A stretch of 64,000 nucleotides of DNA from Alicyclobacillaceae bacterium (GCA_029961045.1 JASBVN010000012.1:24108-88107); one strand, 5' to 3'; shown: positions 27,555-35,788, counted from the first letter of the stretch. The notes: generated by a model from the sequence alone, not told the origin. Translations and numbers: made by a program.

Positions 27555-27998
27555 ATGTCAACCAGAGTCAAAGCGGCGGCAGCCCTGGTGGTGATCCTCG
27601 GAGTGATCGGAGCCCTGATTTGGGTCGGCATCACCCGGGCAGCCAGTTATTATTTGACCGTCGACGAAGCGGTCGCCAAGGGCGACGGCCTGCTCGGCAA
27701 GTCCCTGAAAGTCAGCGGGAACATTGCTCCGGACAGCGTCCGGTGGAACCCGGACACCCTGACCCTGGAGTTCCGCATCCAAGGGACGGATCCTACCCAC
27801 ACCCTCCCGGTGGTGTACCACGGGACCAAGCCGTCGGAGTTCTCCAACGGGTGGCCTGTGGTGGCCGACGGCCGGCTCGAGCGGGACGGCGTATTGCACG
27901 CCACGCAACTTCTCGTCAAATGCCCCTCTAAATACGAAGCCCAAAAACCGGGGCAAGACGAACCGCCCGCCGGTTCGGCGGCCCGGGAAAACCGGTAA
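27555..27998 (+). CDS. ccmE: Cytochrome c maturation haem chaperone CcmE, Cys type
   Basis: A 147-residue membrane-anchored periplasmic-side haem chaperone. It has an N-terminal helix (ALVVILGVIGALIWVGI), then the OB-fold with YYLTVDEAVAKG, LKVSGNI and VVYHGTKPSEFSNGWPVVADGRL. The haem-attachment site reads LLVKCPSKYE, so Cys123 with Tyr127 replaces the usual HxxxY. This is the CxxxY variant known from archaea and some Desulfovibrio-type bacteria. The ATG has GGGGGGT upstream. It heads the ccm operon, and ccmF starts 16 bases downstream. Confidence 0.9.
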   Translation: MSTRVKAAAALVVILGVIGALIWVGITRAASYYLTVDEAVAKGDGLLGKSLKVSGNIAPDSVRWNPDTLTLEFRIQGTDPTHTLPVVYHGTKPSEFSNGWPVVADGRLERDGVLHATQLLVKCPSKYEAQKPGQDEPPAGSAARENR

Positions 27999-28013
27999 AG
28001 GAGCGGACGGCCC

Positions 28014-30002
28014 ATGGGCGTACTCGGGCGTTGGTCGCTCCTGTTGTCCCTCGTCTCCATCGTGTACATGATCGCCGCCAGCGCATACGGAGCGCGGCGG
28101 GGAAGCCGGGCGTGGATCGCCAGCGGCCGCCGCGCCGCCCTCGCGACGGCGGGCCTGACGACGCTGGCATCCCTCTCCCTCATCGGCCTGCTGGTAACCG
28201 GCGATTTCCGGTATGAATACGTGGCCAATTATACCAGCCGGGATTTGGGGTTGCTGTACCGCATCGCGGCGTTTTGGGGAGGCAATCAGGGTTCCCTGCT
28301 GCTGTGGCTGTGGGTCCTCACCCTCTATACCGCGGTGGTGACGTACGCCCGCTATGAAGGCCGGGAGCAGTTTCAACCGTACGTGACAGCCACCCTCGGC
28401 GCCGTGGCTTTGTTTTTCAGCGCGGTTTTGAATACGGTTTCCCAGCCGTTTCGCCTCCTGCCGGCGGCCGGCGTCGACGGAGCGGGGCTCAACCCGCTGT
28501 TGCAAAATCCGGGGATGACCATCCACCCTTTGACCCTGTACTTGGGCTATATCGGATTTTCGATTCCCTTCGCCTACGGAATCGCCGCCCTGCTGACCGG
28601 GCGGGCGGACGCCGTCTGGCTGCGGGTCACACGCCGGTGGAGCATGGTGGCGTGGCTGTTTTTGAGCATGGGAATCCTGTACGGAGCGCGCTGGGCCTAT
28701 GAAGTGCTCGGATGGGGCGGGTATTGGAGCTGGGATCCGGTGGAAAACGCCTCCCTGATGCCCTGGCTCACCGCGACCGCCTTCATCCACTCCAGTATTG
28801 TACAGGAACGGAAGGGCACGTTGAAGGTGTGGAACGTCGCGCTGGTCATCCTCACCTTCGTCCTTACCATCTTCGGTACATTTTTGACGCGAAGCGGTAT
28901 TTTCTGGTCGGTCCACGCTTTTTCCAACGGTCCCCTCGGGGCGATTTTCCTGGCCTTCGTCGGGATCGTGCTGGTCGCCTCCTTCGGCCTTCTCGCCTGG
29001 AGGTGGCCCCTGTTGAAATCCACGGCGGCCCCGGTGGCTCCGGTTTCCAAGGAGAGCACTTTCGTGCTCAACAACGTGCTGTTCGTCTCGATGGCCTTCG
29101 CCGTGTTCTGGGGAACCGTTTTTCCGGTGATCAGCCAGGCGGCGACCGGACGGCAAATGGTGGTGGGCCCGCCCTTTTTCAACACGGTGATGGCGCCCTT
29201 GGCCATGGCGGTCGTCCTGCTGATGGGCATCGGCACCGCGGCGGCCTGGCGCCGGTCCAGTCTGCGGCGGACGGCGGCCGCTCTCATGACGCCCTTTTTC
29301 TTGACCTTTCCCGCGGTGGCCGTGTTTATCGCCGTGGGCATCCGGGATGTCGCCGTCCTCGCGGCCCTGAGCAGCGTGGCGTTCGTCCTCGCCGTGACCG
29401 CCCGCGAATTTTGGCTGGGGACCACCGCGAGGATGAGGCTCACGGGAGAGACGGCGCCGGTCGCCCTGATCCGGCTGGTCGCCCAGCAGCGCCGCCGGTA
29501 CGGCGGGTACCTGGTTCACGTAGCCGTGCTGCTCATCGTCATGGGCATCGCCGTATCGGGGGCCTACGGGATTCAGAAACAGGTCGTCATGAAGCCCGGT
29601 GACGTGGTGTCCATCGGCCCGTATCAATTGGTCTTGCTCGGGTCGTCGACCCGGGAAGAACCCGGGCGCACCGTGGTTTACAGCCAGTTGCTCGTACAGA
29701 AAAACGAACGGTCCATCGGCATTTTGCAACCGGAGGACTGGTATTTCCTCAACGGGGCCCAACCGGCGGCCCAAGTGGCCATCCGGAGCACGCCGATCGA
29801 CGACCTGTACGTGGTGATGTCCGGCATGGACGCCACAAAGGGGAAAGTCTTGTTTGAAATTCACTTGAACCCGATGCTCAGCTGGATCTGGTACGGGGGG
29901 TACTTGCTCGTCGCCGGAACGCTGATCAGCTTGTGGCCGTCCCGGGAGGCGTTCCGGGAGGCGGCGGCCAAGGCGGCCCGGGAGGTGGAGGTGCACCCGT
30001 GA
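28014..30002 (+). CDS. ccmF: Cytochrome c haem lyase subunit CcmF
   Basis: A 662-residue membrane protein of the haem handling family with about fifteen helices. The tryptophan-rich haem-binding domain is WGGYWSWDPVENASLMPWL. FWGGNQGSLLLWLW, NPLLQNPGMTIHPLTLYLGY (haem-ligand His region), GTFLTRSGIFWSVHAF and the large C-terminal extracytoplasmic domain before LNPMLSWIWYGGYLLV also match CcmF. It ligates haem from CcmE to apocytochrome. The last bases overlap the ccmH start (GTGA). Confidence 0.94.
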   Translation: MGVLGRWSLLLSLVSIVYMIAASAYGARRGSRAWIASGRRAALATAGLTTLASLSLIGLLVTGDFRYEYVANYTSRDLGLLYRIAAFWGGNQGSLLLWLWVLTLYTAVVTYARYEGREQFQPYVTATLGAVALFFSAVLNTVSQPFRLLPAAGVDGAGLNPLLQNPGMTIHPLTLYLGYIGFSIPFAYGIAALLTGRADAVWLRVTRRWSMVAWLFLSMGILYGARWAYEVLGWGGYWSWDPVENASLMPWLTATAFIHSSIVQERKGTLKVWNVALVILTFVLTIFGTFLTRSGIFWSVHAFSNGPLGAIFLAFVGIVLVASFGLLAWRWPLLKSTAAPVAPVSKESTFVLNNVLFVSMAFAVFWGTVFPVISQAATGRQMVVGPPFFNTVMAPLAMAVVLLMGIGTAAAWRRSSLRRTAAALMTPFFLTFPAVAVFIAVGIRDVAVLAALSSVAFVLAVTAREFWLGTTARMRLTGETAPVALIRLVAQQRRRYGGYLVHVAVLLIVMGIAVSGAYGIQKQVVMKPGDVVSIGPYQLVLLGSSTREEPGRTVVYSQLLVQKNERSIGILQPEDWYFLNGAQPAAQVAIRSTPIDDLYVVMSGMDATKGKVLFEIHLNPMLSWIWYGGYLLVAGTLISLWPSREAFREAAAKAAREVEVHP

Positions 30003-30448
30003 GCCGGTCGAGCCTCCGTGGGCCGTTCCGGACCGGGCGCGCGCCGGCGGTGGCGCTGGCCGCCCTGCTCCTTTGGGCCGCCTCGCCGGCCGGCCCGGAA
30101 GCGGCCTTTGCCCAGCAGCGCAACGTCACGTGGCAGGAGGTCCTCGACGTTGCGGCGGAATATCATCCTCCGGGATGTCCGCCGACGCTGACGGGAGCCA
30201 CCTGCCAGGAACGGCAGGCCTTCGATTTGCGGTTGGAAATCCTCAAGTTGCTCGAAGAGGGAAAGAGCCGCCAAGAAATCCGGCAGATTTTGGTCTCCAA
30301 ATACGGACAGGACATCTTGGCCGCGCCGCCGCCCAAGGGTTTCGGCGTTCTCGTGTGGGCGGCGCCCGTCGCCGCGGTGGCGTTTGGATTGTCGGTCTTT
30401 TTTCTGATGGTGCGGAGACGGCGCCCCTCTCCGCCCGCCGGGGGGTGA
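29999..30448 (+). CDS. ccmH: CcmH-like thiol reductase with CX8C motif
   Basis: A 149-residue protein with a signal peptide (Arg-rich start, Leu/Ala core, AFA-QQ cleavage region). A CcmH-type helical domain follows (FDLRLEILKLLEEGKSRQEIRQILVSKYGQDILAAPP) and then one C-terminal membrane helix. Family members normally carry LRCxxC, which reduces apocytochrome. Here the two cysteines are Cys60 and Cys69 with eight residues between (GCPPTLTGATCQ). The GTG overlaps the ccmF stop. I call it CcmH from the domain and context, and its redox chemistry may differ. Confidence 0.8.
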   Translation: MSRSSLRGPFRTGRAPAVALAALLLWAASPAGPEAAFAQQRNVTWQEVLDVAAEYHPPGCPPTLTGATCQERQAFDLRLEILKLLEEGKSRQEIRQILVSKYGQDILAAPPPKGFGVLVWAAPVAAVAFGLSVFFLMVRRRRPSPPAGG

Positions 30449-30452
30449 AACC

Positions 30453-30857
30453 ATGGAGATCTTTGTTCCGGCCGTCCTGATCCTCTCGTTCCTCGCGACG
30501 GTGTTGCCGCCCCTTCTCCGGCGGCGGTCCGACGGAATCCAGACTCCGCCGGACGATGTGGAAGAACTGTTGGAACGAGAGGAGATGCTCCTGGCCGAAC
30601 GGGTAGACGTGGAGTACGATTATCAGATGGGAAAGTTGTCGTATGAAGAATATCGGGCTCTGGTCGAAACCTGGGAAGACGAGTTGCGCAGGCTGACCGC
30701 CGACGAACAGAGCTTCGGTTTCTGGAAACGTCTGGAGCAGGAGCTGCAGGAACGGTTGCGGGCGCTGGAAGACCCGAAAACCCTTAAACCCGTCCCAAAG
30801 GAGGCCGCAAAGGATGGCACGCCCGCCCCGTCTTCTTCCACGGGCACGTCGCATTGA
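30453..30857 (+). CDS. CcmI-like membrane-anchored helical protein
   Basis: A 134-residue protein with one N-terminal membrane helix (EIFVPAVLILSFLATVLPPLL). A long acidic coiled-coil-like region contains LLAERVDVEYDYQMGKLSYEEYRALVE, the pattern found after the membrane helices of CcmI (LkdLefDyq.GKls..dY). It probably helps chaperone apocytochrome or assemble the haem lyase. The C-terminus is Pro/Ser/Thr-rich. It starts four bases after ccmH and overlaps the next gene by 44 bases. Confidence 0.7.
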   Translation: MEIFVPAVLILSFLATVLPPLLRRRSDGIQTPPDDVEELLEREEMLLAERVDVEYDYQMGKLSYEEYRALVETWEDELRRLTADEQSFGFWKRLEQELQERLRALEDPKTLKPVPKEAAKDGTPAPSSSTGTSH

Positions 30858-31755
30858 CCGGGCGATCCGGGCGCTGGCGGCCCTCCTGGCCGCATCGGGC
30901 CTGTTGGCCGCCGCCCCGCGGGCGGCCCTCCCCGGGGCCGCGGCCGCCGGGACCGACCCACGGATCGCCTTGGAGCAAATGATCGCCGTACCGGCCAACA
31001 ATCAATTGAAAATTTTTGAGTCCTTCGATCTCCCGGATTTCCCGAGCGGTACTCCGTTGCACCTCCGATTGCCCGCAGGCCACTCCGAGGTCCAGGTGGT
31101 CAGTTCGGAAGCGGCGGGATATGTCCTGAGCCCGGACGGTCTCTCCTGGCCTCATGGGCTCCCGCCGGGTGTGAATTCGGTATCGGTGACGTACAGTCTG
31201 CCCTTCGAAAACGGCCGGGCGGAAATCGGATTCGGCCAGCGTTACGACGTGGACGCCGTCGCGCTCCTGATTCCCGAGGGGCAGGCGGCCCTCATCGCCC
31301 AAGGACTGTTTCCGGCCACCCAGGTAATCGAGCTGGAAGGAATGAAATTCCGGCGATTTACGAAACCCGATCTGTTCGCCGGCGTCCCCTGGACCGCGAC
31401 CATCCAGGCGATTCCCAAGGCGGGACAGGCCCTCGAGGGAAACATTCCGGTGCCGCCGGGACTTCCGGTGATCGGGTCCGGATACAAGTACACCGAGTTG
31501 AAAGCCTTGATCAACATGCTCCTCGTTCTGTTCGTCGTGGTCCTCGGCGTAGTGGGATTGCAAAAGCGTCGCGAGCGAATCTCAAGCCGGCTCGCCGAGG
31601 TCCACAACGAATTGATGGATGAATGGGCACGGCTGGAATGGGACCGGAGGCGGGGAACCGTCGACGAGGAAAAATACCGGAGGCAGCGCGGATCGATTCT
31701 CCGGCGGTTGCTGGCGGTGGAACGCCAACAGCGAGGATTGGGCCACCGTGATTGA
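30814..31755 (+). CDS. Unrecognised exported membrane protein in the ccm operon
   Basis: A 313-residue protein with an Arg-rich signal sequence or anchor, then a beta-rich extracytoplasmic domain of about 190 residues (SGTPLHLRLPAGHSEVQVV, LPPGVNSVSVTYSLPFENG, PATQVIELEGMKFRRFT). One membrane helix follows (ALINMLLVLFVVVLGVVGL) and then a charged cytoplasmic helix (WARLEWDRRRGTVDEEKYRRQRGSIL). That tail again resembles the CcmI helical motif. It overlaps ccmI' at its start and ccmA at its end, so it is clearly part of the operon. I know no family for the exported domain. Confidence 0.75.
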   Translation: MARPPRLLPRARRIDRAIRALAALLAASGLLAAAPRAALPGAAAAGTDPRIALEQMIAVPANNQLKIFESFDLPDFPSGTPLHLRLPAGHSEVQVVSSEAAGYVLSPDGLSWPHGLPPGVNSVSVTYSLPFENGRAEIGFGQRYDVDAVALLIPEGQAALIAQGLFPATQVIELEGMKFRRFTKPDLFAGVPWTATIQAIPKAGQALEGNIPVPPGLPVIGSGYKYTELKALINMLLVLFVVVLGVVGLQKRRERISSRLAEVHNELMDEWARLEWDRRRGTVDEEKYRRQRGSILRRLLAVERQQRGLGHRD

Positions 31756-32389
31756 ATTGCGCAAAGCGAGCTTGTCGAGAAACGGGCGAACCCTCCTTTA
31801 TCCGGTCAGCCTCCGGTTGCCGCCCGGCGTCATCGCGGCGGTCACCGGCCCCAATGGAGCCGGGAAAACCACCTTGCTGCGGATGATGGCGGGCCTCTGG
31901 AAACCGACGGCGGGTGAGATTTTCTTCCAAGGCGAACCGCCCCGGCCCGATCACCGGAGACTCATCGGCCTGGTTCTTCAGGAGTCGATGCTGTACGGCG
32001 GACTGACCGTGGAGGAGAATCTGACGTTCTTCGGACGCCTGTATCGCATCCCGCAACTGGCCGAGCGCGTCCGCGATCTCGCCCGGGAGTTGGAATTCAC
32101 CCGGCGCCTCGGCGATCCCGTGGCCACCCTCTCCAAAGGATACGAACAGAGGGTGGCCATCGCCCGGGCGCTGCTGCATTCGCCTTCCCTGCTGTTGCTG
32201 GACGAGCCCTTTGACGGCCTCGATCCTTCCATGCGGGACTTGGTGCGCGAGGTCCTGGTTCGCCGCGTGTCCGGCGGTTTGACGGCGGTGGTGGTGACCC
32301 ACGACTTGAACTACGCGGAGACGGCCGATCTGCACATTGCGGTCCAACGCGGCCGGGTCGCGGTGCTACAGAGGCGGATCGAAAAATGA
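31748..32389 (+). CDS. ccmA: Haem exporter ATP-binding protein CcmA
   Basis: A 213-residue ABC ATPase. Walker A is VTGPNGAGKTTLLRMMAGLW, the Q-loop is LVLQESMLYGGLTVEENL, the signature is LSKGYEQRVAIARALL (LSKG rather than LSGG), Walker B is LLLLDEPFDGLD and the switch His is VVTHD. With CcmB, CcmC and CcmD it drives release of holo-CcmE. The GTG start overlaps the upstream stop by eight bases. Confidence 0.88.
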   Translation: MIELRKASLSRNGRTLLYPVSLRLPPGVIAAVTGPNGAGKTTLLRMMAGLWKPTAGEIFFQGEPPRPDHRRLIGLVLQESMLYGGLTVEENLTFFGRLYRIPQLAERVRDLARELEFTRRLGDPVATLSKGYEQRVAIARALLHSPSLLLLDEPFDGLDPSMRDLVREVLVRRVSGGLTAVVVTHDLNYAETADLHIAVQRGRVAVLQRRIEK

Positions 32390-32440
32390 CCTCCTGCCAA
32401 AAGGTTCTCCGGCCGGCCGGGCGAGAAGGAGGGGCTGACC

Positions 32441-33103
32441 TTGTGGACGGCAATCTGGATCATCGCCCGAAAAGATATCATCCTGGAATACCGGCGGCGG
32501 TGGCTGCTGGCCTCCGCCGTGTTGTTCGGTTTTTTGTTCGTCGTCGTGTTGGGGATCGCCTACAACGGCAAGCCCCTTCCCCCGGACGCGGCGGCCGGAG
32601 CCCTGTGGACGGTCCTGCTGTTCTCCTGTGTGACCATTCTGCTCCGCACCAGTTCCTTCGAAGAGGAACGGAAGGCGTGGTATGCCCTCTTTACAGCGCC
32701 GGTGGACCGCAGCGCCATCTTTTATGGTAAACTGTTGGCGAACACCGCGTTCCTTTTCCTCGTGGAATTCGCGGTCACGCCTTCGTTCTGGATCATTCTG
32801 GGCGTTCCGGCCCCTGCGGCATGGCCCCCGCTGCTGATCGGCCTGACCGCGGGGGCGGTGGGCTTGGCGGAAGTGGGAACGTTCCTGTTGTTCTTGACCT
32901 CGATGAGTGAGGGCAGGGAAATCCTTTTCCCGGTTTCGCTCATTCCTTTGGCGATTCCCCTGTTGCTGGCGGTCATCCGCCTGACCGCAGGGGCTTGGAC
33001 GGGGGCGGACGATCTGTTTGTGTGGTACGCCGTAACGGGAGGCTATTTGATGGTCTTCGGGCTGTTGCCGTGGTTGTTGTTCGAGCTGTTGGTGGAGGTG
33101 TGA
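32441..33103 (+). CDS. ccmB: Haem exporter permease CcmB
   Basis: A 220-residue protein with six membrane helices. IARKDIILEYRRRWLLASAVLFGFLFV matches the CcmB N-terminus (the conserved kDl..E.R). SFEEERKAWYALFTAPVDRSAIFYGKLLAN and SEGREILFPVSLIPLAIPLLLA match the family's FE.D...G.L.....P and E..iLfPil..P..iP motifs. The TTG start has AAGGAGGGG six bases upstream. It forms the membrane part of the CcmAB transporter. Confidence 0.88.
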   Translation: MWTAIWIIARKDIILEYRRRWLLASAVLFGFLFVVVLGIAYNGKPLPPDAAAGALWTVLLFSCVTILLRTSSFEEERKAWYALFTAPVDRSAIFYGKLLANTAFLFLVEFAVTPSFWIILGVPAPAAWPPLLIGLTAGAVGLAEVGTFLLFLTSMSEGREILFPVSLIPLAIPLLLAVIRLTAGAWTGADDLFVWYAVTGGYLMVFGLLPWLLFELLVEV

Positions 33104-33106
33104 GGG

Positions 33107-33802
33107 GTGCGGGGGAAAGGACTGACGTTCCTGGCGGCCGTGACCTTTGTCGCCGTTCTCGCCGGCTTGTACATGACGTTTGTGTACGCTCCTCCGGAGC
33201 GATTCATGGGGGATCTCCAGCGGTTGATGTATTTTCATATCGCCAGCGCCTGGGCGGCGATGCTGGCGTTTTTTGTGGTGTTCGCCACGGGCATCGGGTA
33301 TTTGGTCACCCGGCGGACGGCCTTTGACCACGTCGCAGTCGCCTCGGCGGAGGTCGGAGTGTTTTTCACGACCCTCGTGCTCATCACCGGACCCATCTGG
33401 GCCAGGCCCGTCTGGAACACGTGGTGGACGTGGGATCCGCGCCTGACCACCACTTTGATCCTGTGGTTCATCTACATCGCCTATCTGTTGCTCCGGAGTT
33501 CCATTGCCGACGATGCCCGCCGCCGGGTGGTCGCGTCGATCTTCGGCATCATCGGTTTCGCGGACGTGCCCATCGTCCACTTCTCGGTGACCTGGTGGCG
33601 GTCGATCCACCCGAATCTCTTTTCGGGCGGATCGATCAACATGGATCCGGCCATGACCCGGGCCCTGATGGTCAATGGAATCGCCTTTGTCCTGCTGTAC
33701 GCGTTGCTGACGTGGCTGCGGGCCAGGCTGGAGGCCGTCCGCGACGAGGCGGCCGCTCTGCGCCACCGCGTCTACGACATGGCGGACGGCGACCGGCCAT
33801 GA
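33107..33802 (+). CDS. ccmC: Haem handling protein CcmC
   Basis: A 231-residue protein with six helices. The tryptophan-rich haem-binding motif is PVWNTWWTWDPRLTTTLILW, flanked by His residues in MYFHIASAWAAM and VPIVHFSVTWWRSIHP that serve as haem ligands in CcmC. It loads haem onto CcmE. The GTG start has GGAGGTG six bases upstream and follows ccmB by three bases. The C-terminus is a charged helix. Confidence 0.93.
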   Translation: MRGKGLTFLAAVTFVAVLAGLYMTFVYAPPERFMGDLQRLMYFHIASAWAAMLAFFVVFATGIGYLVTRRTAFDHVAVASAEVGVFFTTLVLITGPIWARPVWNTWWTWDPRLTTTLILWFIYIAYLLLRSSIADDARRRVVASIFGIIGFADVPIVHFSVTWWRSIHPNLFSGGSINMDPAMTRALMVNGIAFVLLYALLTWLRARLEAVRDEAAALRHRVYDMADGDRP

Positions 33803-33878
33803 GCGGAAAGGGCCGGGCCCCGCAGGTGCCGGCCGCGGCACCGCGCGGGATACGCGCAAACGGGAGGAAAGACAGCCC

Positions 33879-34025
33879 ATGACGAACATGCAGTTTTTAC
33901 TCCTCGGAACGGCGCTGGTTTGGGTGGGGATTTTCTTGTACGTGCTGTCCCTCATCCGTCGCCAAAATCGAACGATGGAGACGCTGAACGAGCTCCGGCG
34001 CATGCTGGAGGACGATGGTGAATGA
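33879..34025 (+). CDS. ccmD: CcmD-like small membrane protein
   Basis: A 48-residue protein with one membrane helix (FLLLGTALVWVGIFLYVLSLI) followed by a basic/acidic helix (RRQNRTMETLNELRRMLEDD). This is the size and layout of CcmD, which holds CcmE to the CcmABC complex. CGGGAGG lies nine bases before the ATG. Its stop overlaps the next ATG (ATGA). Confidence 0.82.
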   Translation: MTNMQFLLLGTALVWVGIFLYVLSLIRRQNRTMETLNELRRMLEDDGE

Positions 34026-34561
34026 GCCGGCCGCCGTCCAGTCCGCGAGGTCCTGGGCGCTGGGTTCTCCTCGGACTCGTGGTGCTGATCGGAGCGGCCA
34101 TTTTTTACGGAGCCTGGCAAATTCGCGGCGGCTCATCCGGTCCGGGGGTGGCGATCGGCCGGGAGGCGCCGGATCTGTCCTTGCCCGATTTGGAAGGCCG
34201 GCCCGTGCGCCTGGCCGACTACAGGGGAAAAGTCGTCGTGGTCAACTTTTTTACGACTTGGTGCCCTCCCTGCCAACAGGAGGCCCCCGAGCTCGCACGC
34301 TTCGCGAAATCGGCCGGTCCCGAGGCCGTTCTGATCATGATCGACCGGGGAGAGACGCCCCAGGTGATCAAGCGTTTTCTCGACCAGTACGGCCTTGACG
34401 CCACGGTCCTCATCGACGGGGACAACCGGGCTTCCCGCGCCTTCGGCGTGACGGGCCAGCCGGAAACCTTTCTCATCGACCGCCGGGGCGTCGTCCGCCA
34501 GCACATCGTGGGGCCGACGACGTACGACGGACTTCGCCTGCAGGTCGAGTCCATCCGTTGA
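34022..34561 (+). CDS. ccmG: Thioredoxin-like TlpA/ResA/CcmG protein
   Basis: A 179-residue membrane-anchored thiol-disulfide oxidoreductase. An N-terminal helix (VLLGLVVLIGAAIFYGAW) is followed by a thioredoxin fold with GREAPDLSLPDLEG and VVVVNFFTTWCPPCQQEAPEL (Cys81-Pro-Pro-Cys84). The cis-Pro loop is GVTGQPETFLIDRRGVV. It keeps apocytochrome CXXCH cysteines reduced for haem ligation. It is the last gene of the ccm operon and converges with the Arc-like gene. Confidence 0.9.
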   Translation: MSRPPSSPRGPGRWVLLGLVVLIGAAIFYGAWQIRGGSSGPGVAIGREAPDLSLPDLEGRPVRLADYRGKVVVVNFFTTWCPPCQQEAPELARFAKSAGPEAVLIMIDRGETPQVIKRFLDQYGLDATVLIDGDNRASRAFGVTGQPETFLIDRRGVVRQHIVGPTTYDGLRLQVESIR

Positions 34562-34569
34562 GTCGGCCG

Positions 34570-34749
34570 TCAAGACGCATGGCCGTCCTCGCCCCATTCC
34601 CGCGGCAGCCGCCCGGCGCGGCGGGCGGCATCCCGCAACAAAAACTCGATATGAGCATTGACGCTTCGCAGTTCGTCGGCCGCCCACCGTTCCAAGACTT
34701 CGTAGAGTTTCGGATCCAGGCGCAAGAGAAATTTCTTTTTCGGAGACAT
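34570..34749 (-). CDS. Arc-type ribbon-helix-helix DNA-binding protein
   Basis: A 59-residue protein beginning [20 protein letters not shown], then [27 protein letters not shown]. This is the Arc/HicB-like RHH fold often found next to SPFH proteins in Bacilli. The strand KKKFLLRLD would contact DNA as a dimer. It lies 14 bases after the SPFH stop on the same strand, so the two are co-transcribed. A candidate operator lies upstream of the SPFH gene. Confidence 0.85.
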   Translation of the reverse strand: MSPKKKFLLRLDPKLYEVLERWAADELRSVNAHIEFLLRDAARRAGRLPREWGEDGHAS

Positions 34750-34762
34750 GACCGCGCATCTC

Positions 34763-35605
34763 TCAGTACAGACTGCCCGCGTTGATCACCGGTTGGGCGG
34801 ACCGTTCCGATACAATCGCCACCATGAGATTGTTCACCATGGCCGCTTTGCGCTCCTCGTCCAAATCCACCACCCCGTCCCGTTGCAACTTCTGGATCGC
34901 TTCGACCACCATGCCGACCGCCCCCTCCACAATTTTTTGCCGGGCGGCCAGAATGGCCGCCGCCTGCTGCCGCTGCAACATGGCTCCCGCGATCTCGGTG
35001 GCATAGGCCAAATGTGTCAGCCGGGCCTCCAGCACCTCCACGCCCGCCACCGCCAGCCGCTCCTGCAGTTCCCGCTTCAGTTCCCCCGCCACCTCTTCCG
35101 AATTGGCGCGCAGAGAATAACCCTTGTCTTCGAAGACGTCGTACGGGTACTGGCTGGCAATGTGCCGCAAAGCCGTTTCACTCTGAATCTCCACGAACTG
35201 CTCATAGTTGTCCACGTCAAACACCGCTTTGGCCGAATCGACGACCCGAAACACGACGACGGCGGCAATTTCGATCGGATTTCCCTCCACGTCGTTGACC
35301 TTCAGTTTGGCGCTGTTGAAGTTGCGCACCCGCAGGGACAACTGTATGCGGGAGGCCAGGGGCACTCCCCACCAAAAGCCGCTCTCCCGGACACTGCCCA
35401 GATATTTTCCAAAAAATACAAGAACCCTCGCCTGATTGGGCTGAACGATAAACAGGCCGCTTGCGGCCACCAACGCGGCGACAATCGGGATCGCCCCGAC
35501 AAACCATTCCCGCTGAAGAAGATAGGGTACGCTCAGCAGCAAAAGCCCTACGACAACGATCAAACCGATGAATCCGTTCATCACCCGAGCTTTGCGTTCG
35601 GCCAC
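34763..35605 (-). CDS. SPFH/Band 7 membrane protein
   Basis: A 280-residue protein with two N-terminal hydrophobic helices and a Band 7 domain ([82 protein letters not shown]). A coiled-coil follows ([31 protein letters not shown]). Such proteins form membrane scaffolds linked to envelope stress. The GTG start has GGAGGG six bases upstream. It leads a two-gene operon with the Arc-like regulator. Confidence 0.88.
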   Translation of the reverse strand: MAERKARVMNGFIGLIVVVGLLLLSVPYLLQREWFVGAIPIVAALVAASGLFIVQPNQARVLVFFGKYLGSVRESGFWWGVPLASRIQLSLRVRNFNSAKLKVNDVEGNPIEIAAVVVFRVVDSAKAVFDVDNYEQFVEIQSETALRHIASQYPYDVFEDKGYSLRANSEEVAGELKRELQERLAVAGVEVLEARLTHLAYATEIAGAMLQRQQAAAILAARQKIVEGAVGMVVEAIQKLQRDGVVDLDEERKAAMVNNLMVAIVSERSAQPVINAGSLY

Positions 35606-35624
35606 GACAATCCCTCCTCGGTTT

Positions 35625-35641
35625 GATATCGATATGATATC
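35625..35641. promoter_or_regulatory. GATATC palindromic element before the SPFH gene
   Basis: GATATC-GATAT-GATATC gives two copies of the self-complementary hexamer eleven bases apart, starting 20 bases upstream of the SPFH start. It is AT-rich in a GC-rich setting and is a plausible site for the co-encoded Arc-like protein. Confidence 0.4.
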
Positions 35642-35701
35642 ACATCGAGATCATCCCGTCTACTCCCCGGTGAGGCATCCGGTGAAAATCGATCTCAACA
35701 C

Positions 35702-35721
35702 TTGTTATCCAATTGTTATCC
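35702..35721. promoter_or_regulatory. 11-bp-period direct repeat, candidate response-regulator site
   Basis: TTGTTATCC occurs twice with AA between, giving an exact 11-bp period, one helical turn. This is the arrangement bound by OmpR-family dimers. It lies about 70 bases before the ferric-reductase-like gene, whose operon ends in an OmpR-type regulator and its kinase. Confidence 0.5.
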
Positions 35722-35788
35722 GCCCGTTAGAAACCTGTCAGGAGCCCTGGGTAGAATGAGAACCGAAAAAAATGAGGAGGGAAGACAG

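Noticed and set aside
27558..29996. An 812-codon minus-strand frame opposite ccmE/ccmF.
   Set aside because: The composition is that of a shadow frame, and CcmE and CcmF are clearly encoded on the plus strand.
33799..33882. A 27-codon frame between ccmC and ccmD with an ATGA overlap to ccmC.
   Set aside because: It is Arg/Pro/Gly-rich with no recognisable feature and no separate ribosome site. At most it is a coupling leader for ccmD.
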